Below are positions 57,935 through 64,000 of a stretch of DNA of 64,000 nucleotides, in pieces. This DNA is from Climacium dendroides. Its lineage: Eukaryota; Streptophyta; Bryopsida; Hypnales; Climaciaceae. The position numbers and the translations under genes are program-made. The stretch's first letter is position 1, and each line of letters begins with the position of its first letter. Location of the stretch: contig OX467082.1 in assembly GCA_950106755.1 (NCBI GenBank), forward strand, positions 22,072,001 to 22,136,000. Reading direction: 5' to 3'. Under the pieces are notes generated by a model. It worked only from the letters and a program-made list of their open reading frames with translations, was not told the origin of the DNA and ran no database searches.

Positions 57935-58100
57935 CATTACCTAGCCTCCACTATAGCTGCTCTAGATGAACTCTTAAGACTTAGCTCAATATAGAGATTG
58001 CGCCCAACGGCATAATTCGGGGCCTCACGGGATTCGAACCCGGGCTATCACATTATAGTCTCATAGACCTCTCGCTAATATACTCCAACTTAATGGAGTG
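57935..58100 (-). repeat. tRNA-derived SINE-like copy or tRNA pseudogene
   Basis: On the minus strand GGGTTCGAATCCCG (58028-58041) is a perfect RNA polymerase III B-box with its T-stem pairing. TTAGCGAGAGG, about 30 bases upstream (58068-58078), resembles an A-box/D-loop. No acceptor stem closes a functional tRNA. The sequence continues beyond the B-box for over 90 bases (GCCGTTGGGCGCAATCTC), as in SINEs. The 3' end is not defined. Confidence 0.55.
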
Positions 58101-58994
58101 ATTACTAAAGTAAAAAAAATAAATATGATACACATAAGACATCTTCCTAGAAAATTGGTAAGCAACCAAAAAAAAGAAATAACATGGAAAAGTAAAGGAA
58201 ATGAAAAGGAAAAAAAGGGGAGTAGAACTTAGTAAGCAGGGTACTAAATGATACAAAATAGAAAACTAAAATGAAATACAAGTACGAGTGGAGAAAAAAA
58301 AATAGTATGGATGTAGGCTAGGAAAAACAAAAAAAACATACAAGTGCATGATGAAACAAATGAAAGTCAATTTCAAGAAGAATGGAAACACCAATGGGAA
58401 ACCAATGGGAAAAAAAGGGGAAAAAAAAATTAAAAACACAATTCAAAAAAAAGAAATGCAAACAAAAGAAGAACGAAATGAAAATGTCATTCATATTCAT
58501 ATTTCCATAACTACATTATCACTTTCAATTGTAGTTTTGAAGCCTCCATTTTTCTTTTACTTTCCATAACTTCAATGGTATTTTAAATATATTAATATAA
58601 TACCATTGAAATACATATGAACTTCTACACATGCCTATTGTGGCACAGTGATTATTCCTGCTCGAAGTAAAAGAAGTTTCAACTCATTGAAACTATAACT
58701 TTGTGCATGAATGAATTTATCCTCATGCACGTCCATCTTGCAAAAATATCGATACAAGTAGTATAGGTGCTTGCAATTCACATACTATTGACGTCCTCCA
58801 ATAGCTGAAGTAGACATGTTCACAAAGTCTGGGCATGTGCAGGACAGGAACATACCCACTGTTATTCGATACACATTTTTGTTCTGATCTATCCCAGTCT
58901 CCAGAGATATGATTGCACCTAGTCCCGACAAAGGAAGTAAGGTCACTCCCAAAATTTGACCTCTAATATTGCTTGCACTCTCCTACTTATTGCA
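58101..58994. other. A-rich intergenic DNA
   Basis: Long A-rich tracts are present. A small perfect hairpin, TTCAATGGTATT (58571-58582) with AATACCATTGAA (58599-58610), is the only structure of note. Confidence 0.4.
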
Positions 58995-60022
58995 TTATTT
59001 TGCAGTTGGTGCATTTGCTATTCGCCGTATGGTTCGATTGTTCTTCACTGTAGGATACACATCTGCATTTGTTGGCGGGACCTCATCATACACAACACTT
59101 TCAAATATCTTTGACATACTAAATAGGTGACGTGGCGACAATGTAAGTTGTTCTTGCAACCGAAATCCAGCATGTTGCAACATCAAAGTCTCATCTTGAT
59201 TAAGGTGTGTCCCTATCTAAATAGGCCAAATCTCTGGCACATCCGGCCAATCTATTACCCACTTATGCTTTGACCCTTTACACATTGTTCAACATCATCA
59301 GCACAGAACTAGAAGTTTGCAAATACTTCTCATTTAGTCCCATAGTCTTTTTTTCTACCACGATAAGTTGGATCTGGTGTTCCCTTCCGTCCTCTTGCAA
59401 TTCAAGCAGTGCACTTGATATTCGACCCTCGTTGTTGAGCTTGACACTTAGTATTAGATTTGTGGCTGATCCTTGCAATGTGCCACTTCGATGTGTTACA
59501 GTCGCTTTCAAATGCAATTGTCACATGGTCATATCTATTAGACTCTGGCTCTTTCCCTTTGCCCTCTGAAGAGCTTGTAGGAGGAATAGTGAACCTCGTT
59601 CGGACACGAGGTTGAGAGAAATTTATTTTATCTGGTCGATGTGAGTCTTCTGAATCACCAATTGGAACGTCCAATTTCCTCTTTGTGCTTCCAAAGATCT
59701 CTTCTCCTTCCAAATGTGGTACGCGAGTTCCAATTCCTTCAGAACCGGGTAGGGAATTCAACGCTTCTGCCATTTTCTTAGGATCTCTACTTCGTCGTGC
59801 AGTTCTCAACTTCAACTCCCCCTTCGATGGACCAGATCCAGATGCATGTCCTTTCAAATATGCACGGTAGTTTGTCATTTGCATCCATGCACGGATGCTA
59901 TCATCACACGTGGCATCAAATAAATTGTTTCCTCAATTGCTAGACATTTGGAGCCACTTGTTATGAACTGTCTCTAATAGATTGCACGAAGGCATGTTCG
60001 CCATTTCTTCCAAACTCAAATT
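58995..60022 (-). pseudogene. MULE-like transposase pseudogene, C-terminal part
   Basis: After an acceptor TTGTAG at 60023-60028 the minus strand reads NLSLEEMANMPSCNLLETVH, a TGA (59933-59935) where Arg fits, then NNLFDATCDDSIRAWMQMTN and YRAYLKGHASGSG to about 59530. A frameshift near 59520 moves into a frame with LQGSATNLILSVKLNN, and another shift gives WVIDWPDVPEIWPI, a TAG, then LMLQHAGFRLQEQLTLSPRH and IRRIANAPTAK before a stop at 58995. The order fits the downstream part of the transposase whose first exon lies at 61447-63627, from which it is separated by a CACTA insertion. The link to that gene is inference from order, strand and composition. Confidence 0.65.
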
Positions 60023-60280
60023 CTACAAATATATCCAATAACCAACATTACTTTTCATAATTACTTTCATTCATAAAAGCTATAAAAAATAGTGAATACC
60101 ATCAACTAAGTTCATATATAGTTCAGTTGGGATGAAAGACATTTATAATAACTAAATTTATAAAACTATGTATTCATGCTTAACTAAATACGTCGACAAT
60201 TATAGAACTTCACAACAAACCTCAATTTCTTAATGAAAGGCATCCCTATAATTACCTCTTGAAACAAAACTAGATATACT

Positions 60281-61217
60281 CACTAGAAGAAAAAGCAGGG
60301 TTTTGCGATTGCGGTTTGCGACTGATTTGTAGTCGTATCGGACGTTTGCGACTTGGTGATATTCTAGAGTCCGCAGTCGCAGTGGACAAGTCGCATGAGT
60401 TGCACTGCAGTCGCGAGGTTGTTTGTCATTTGATAGGCAATGGAGAACTTCGTCGATGAACTGCTGTGACGTGGTTGATGATGTGGAAGTTATTTCACTT
60501 ATTTGTGTGCAACTGGTTTGCGATTGACATACAACTGGTGTGCAACTCGTTTGCGACTAGAGTGCAACTCGTTTGCGATTGACATACAACTGGTTTGCAA
60601 TTGGTGTGCAACTAGTTTGCGATTGATGTGCAACTCGTTTGCGATTAGTGTGCAATTAGTTTGCGATTGACATACAACTAGTTTGCAACTAGTTTGCGGC
60701 TTGGTTATAATTTATAGAGTTGTAGATTATAGAAATCTACAAAGTGTAAAAATCTACAAAATATATAAATATTAGAATTTCACTATCAAAATTCATTACA
60801 CAAGAATGCTATAACTTATCATTCTTATCTGTTCAAGTTGTTTTAGTTGCATTGTAGTCGGGCTCTAGTTGCATTATAGTTGATTCCTAGTTGCATTTGA
60901 GTCATTTCTAAGTTACAATCTTCTAGTTTTTAGTTGCAACCTGTAATTAGAGCGATTGCATTTTTCCACGGTGGACTCTACTTCGCGGATAGCTGTTCAC
61001 ATGGACAACTGCGATGAATACTAGATGTAGAATACCTCATGTCAGTTCTTTTGTTACAATATCGTAACCCTATTCTTCATTTTCCGACTACTTTGCGACT
61101 ACAACTACATACACGTGAAATTTGGTGCAAATACAGAGGGCTACAGTCGCATCTCAGTTGTATAGGACACATAGTCGCATCTCAGTGGGTTGCAACGGAC
61201 ACGTTTTTCTTCTAGTG
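60281..61217. mobile_element. Non-autonomous CACTA (En/Spm) transposon, 937 bp
   Basis: The ends CACTAGAAGAAAAA (60281-60294) and TTTTTCTTCTAGTG (61204-61217) are perfect 14-base inverses. ACT lies outside both (60278-60280, 61218-61220), the three-base target duplication expected of CACTA elements. Subterminal regions carry repeated motifs: GTTTGCGATTG and GTGCAACT(C/A)GTTTGCGA many times between about 60495 and 60705, and AGTCGCATCTCAGT twice near 61145-61190. Known CACTA transposases bind such arrays. No transposase is encoded, so it depended on a helper. It sits between two exons of the MULE-like pseudogene. Perfect ends and an intact duplication suggest a fairly recent insertion. Confidence 0.93.
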
Positions 61218-61446
61218 ACTGTGAAGGACAATGGAAACACCCTCGGATTTGACGGTTGTTTTCATGGTCCACCATGCCACTCCTACTTTGGGTTGCAGGT
61301 ATGATTTTCAAAAATAATAATAATATAGACATAGCTATTAATGAATTTCTAAAAGTGCTTAAGATTTGCATTTTCCTAGTCACATTTCAGTAGAACTTCT
61401 TGGTATGCTAAAAAATTCACATACAATAAAGGAAATCTTTTCTTAC

Positions 61447-63627
61447 CATTTGCATGAAGCCTCCCCATTGTCGGTATCTGAAATGCCAAAATGCCAGTCA
61501 ATGCTCCAAGTGATGAAGTGCATCTTCAGTGGCAACTCCCGATGATAACCACCATGATCGAATTGCTAGGTAACGTGTCTCTGCCTCCTTCATAGATTTA
61601 GCATCTTTATATTGTTTGCAAAGTGCATTGTGTTGTTGTTGGAAGACTTCCTTAATGTACTTTTGAGTGTGTTTTTGGAGAGAAGTACTTCAATGAAGTA
61701 AGCATGTCCTCTCCCTATTCTCCATTTTTTCATTCCCAGATCTACTTCCGTAGAAAATTCGAACTGCATTCCAATTGGCCATAGCACTATCTGCCATGAA
61801 CCCTTTGAAGTTTGGGTGATCTAGTCTATGTTTTGACATTACCGCATTCAATGACCTCCAGAATTGCACTTAAATCTCCGTATCTTCGGACTGCATATTG
61901 CATGTTGCAATGGTCATGACCTTCTTGTACTCAAAATCGTACACATGGCAAGCCATTGTGGTCCATTCCTTCACACGCTTCACGTGGTCAAACATCATCC
62001 ATGCATTTTGCAGATCCCCCCCTGGTTGCATGCGCTTCACCAAATCTACTCCACTACTAGGTCCTTTAGTGAGCATCTTGAAAATGTATACTTTCTCCTT
62101 TCCTTGTCCAAGGAAAACGCTATCATGAATAAACTTAAACTTTGAGTCTCTCTTCATGGTCATAATGTTGTCTATGACTTCTCCTCTATTATTTGAGCGA
62201 AATGAAGAAATCACATTACGAATGTTTGGACTGCTCAAGTATTGGAAACGATCCATCACTTCCTCCAATTCCTCACCTTCCAACATCTTCTTCTTTCCAT
62301 TTCCGCTGTGGAATAGATAATTTGTAAGGAAGTCTTTGCTTGCTGATAGAGCAATGGCGGAATTTGAGTCCGTCGGTGTTTTAGACACCTGCTCTGCAAT
62401 CAACTCACAAATCTTCTCTGCAAAATCTCTGTACATGCCCTTGGCAACAGGGTGAGCATGATGTCTGAAATGAATAGCGGCCCTAGTCATTTTCACATTC
62501 TCACTATAGCAGTAGTACATCCTAGCATTACAAGTGCTAAGACACACAAGTGTTTTTCTACAGAGTTTGCAAACTAGAGTACAGTCTTTGGGAGGAGTCT
62601 CCCCTACTGTGAAAGCAAAAGTTGTTGCACCAGTCCACTTAGTTTCGTTGCGTTTTGAAGCCCTCTTTAGATAGTCACACTCTAGATTCACACAAACAAG
62701 ATGTCCAGCACAGTATGACTTATGGAACTTCAACTTGTCGGAATTGTGGATGTTAGTTGTCACCAACTTGCACCATGGGTGTCCATCATATCTCTTATCC
62801 ATTCCTTCTAAGTTCTTGGTTGCTGATGAAGAAGCAGATGAACGACATGGAGGCAACTCAAATATGACATTTCCATTGAAAACGGGTGGAAGAAACTACA
62901 CACGATGGTGCTTCATGCTATTCAAATATGTCATTGACAACTTGTTCCTTGAGCAATGCATTCTGCCTAATCTTCTCAGATACTCCATTATGCTTTCTCG
63001 ATTGACTACGTCTGGATACAACGGAGGACGAGACAAGTCAGTCTGATCTAGACTGCATGACAAGGTCTTTGACACTGACTTCACCATAGCACTTTCGTCC
63101 ACTGTATCTTTCATAGTACATACCTTTTTTTGAAACGCTAAGTCGGGAGATTCTGCTTCTAATTCACTAGACAACTCTATGATGGTTTCTAACTTCTCAA
63201 TTTTCACTGATCGAAGAATTGTATTTTCAAGAAGCATTGGAGATACTTCACAAGGAAGACTAGGTGAATCCATATGAACGACGTATGGCATATCTACGCT
63301 GGAGTTATCAGAGTGACAACTTCGAATCTCAGTTGATGGAACTACCATAGACAACGGTAGTCCATAAGCTCTATAGTTTCCAATAGAGAGGTATCAACAA
63401 TGACCTTCTTTTACAGACTTCACAACTGGAATTGATTGTTGCACTTCTCCTGAATTTGACATTCTTTCTTCTTCAACATAGATGGAGGATTCCACGAATC
63501 TGAAGCGGACATATAATAGATGGCTCAATACTCTAGCATATCCACCTTCCTCTATTGGAAACTCTAAGGGAATGTCATGACCATCTACACGAATGCAAGC
63601 CATGATACAATCTTTGCTTAAACACAA
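61447..63627 (-). pseudogene. MULE-like transposase pseudogene, first exon (zinc-cluster plus DDE region)
   Basis: One reading frame runs 727 codons from 63627 (likely start ATG at 63601-63603, MACIRVDGHDIPLEFP) to a splice donor ATG/GTAAGA at 61447, broken only by five stops: TGA 63394-63396, TAG 62896-62898, TAA 61870-61872, TGA 61690-61692 and TGA 61498-61500. No frameshift is seen. A Cys/His-rich domain comes first (YCAGHLVCVNLECDYL; CKLCRKTLVCLSTC; RAAIHFRHHAHPV), resembling the WRKY-GCM1 zinc fingers of Mutator transposases. Then come LVKRMQPGGDLQNAWMMFDH and WTTMACHVYD, which I read as the first DDE strand, FKGFMADSAMANWNAVRIFY with the second Asp, and NRERTCLLH. Function inferred: cut-and-paste transposase, now inactive. 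The assignment to MULE is by motif order only. Confidence 0.72.
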
Positions 63628-64000
63628 TTGTCAGAATCAAAGAGAGTACTCCTTAGTGTTCTAACTATGAACACTCACTATCTTATAGTGCATTTGCATG
63701 CATACTGATTTTACCATAGACTTACTGAAAATATAGTAGGATAGTACGAAATAGTTAAACTTCAAATGTACAGGACACTAAAAATTCCCTTGAAACTTCT
63801 CATACATCCTAATAGCAGTGCCCCGCAGTAAAACATTTATTGATGTTGGCGGTTATGCCTGCCACACTCACACTATGTATAGAAATACTTGCGCACCAAT
63901 TACATAAAATAGAATAATTAGCAACTAAGCCTACTAGACTTAGGCTTTCTGCAATAGAAATATTTGTGCACCACTTATATGAAATAGAAAAACATTGCAC
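63628..64000. repeat. Upstream flank of the MULE-like gene with a diverged direct repeat
   Basis: ATAGAAATACTTGCGCACCA (from 63879) recurs as ATAGAAATATTTGTGCACCA (from 63954), each followed by A(C/T)TA(C/T)AT(A/G)AAATAGAA. The spacing is about 75 bases. This could be subterminal sequence of the transposon whose end lies beyond the window. No terminal repeat can be checked. Confidence 0.5.

Noticed and set aside
58028..58041. Functional tRNA gene at the perfect T-loop sequence
   Set aside because: No acceptor stem or anticodon arm can be formed around it. A SINE-like copy explains it better.
1..64000. CRISPR arrays, rRNA genes, bacterial operons
   Set aside because: Nothing fits. The tandem repeats lack regular spacers, and gene structure is eukaryotic with introns.

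Overview
The window reads as nuclear DNA of a land plant. The evidence is one intact plant-type MAP65 (PRC1/Ase1 family) gene with eleven coding exons, an intron-bearing relic of the ribosome-biogenesis gene FCF1 with a telo-box upstream, plant-style splice sites, and a dense load of small inverted-repeat transposons (MITEs), CACTA, PIF/Harbinger and MULE-like remains. The lineage cannot be fixed from the sequence. Most of the window is AT-rich and has no long open frame. Most short open frames are chance readings of repeats.

Layout. 1-5 kb: a Stowaway-like element, tandem duplications, a ~0.7 kb minisatellite and a GC-rich island. 5-17 kb: AT-rich DNA with several terminal-inverted-repeat (TIR) elements, one of them interrupted by another. 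17.2-22.9 kb: a GC-richer stretch with microsatellites and duplications but no recognisable gene. 22.9-28.9 kb: a MITE, then the FCF1 pseudogene (24.2-26.2 kb). 28.9-44 kb: a mosaic of repeat families, including a 992-bp near-palindrome and a 502-bp Tourist-like element. 44.3-51.8 kb: upstream region, coding region and 3' region of MAP65, the only gene here that looks functional. 52-64 kb: transposon territory, with a TIR element carrying a nested MITE, a decayed PIF/Harbinger transposase, a tRNA-derived SINE-like copy, and a MULE-like transposase pseudogene on the minus strand with a 937-bp CACTA element between its two halves.

How the parts relate. MAP65 is a microtubule bundler of the cell cortex, spindle and phragmoplast and has no functional partner in the window. 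The repeats explain one another: one MITE family (called A here) occurs both empty and filled, so the window holds its own pre-insertion sites for two other elements. The GAGCATC-ended elements have, at the best-preserved copy, the TAA target duplication expected of PIF/Harbinger, a superfamily also present as a dead transposase. The premature stops of the MULE-like gene can all be read as C-to-T or G-to-A changes, as expected from decay of methylated cytosine. All calls rest on reading by eye; no database search was run.
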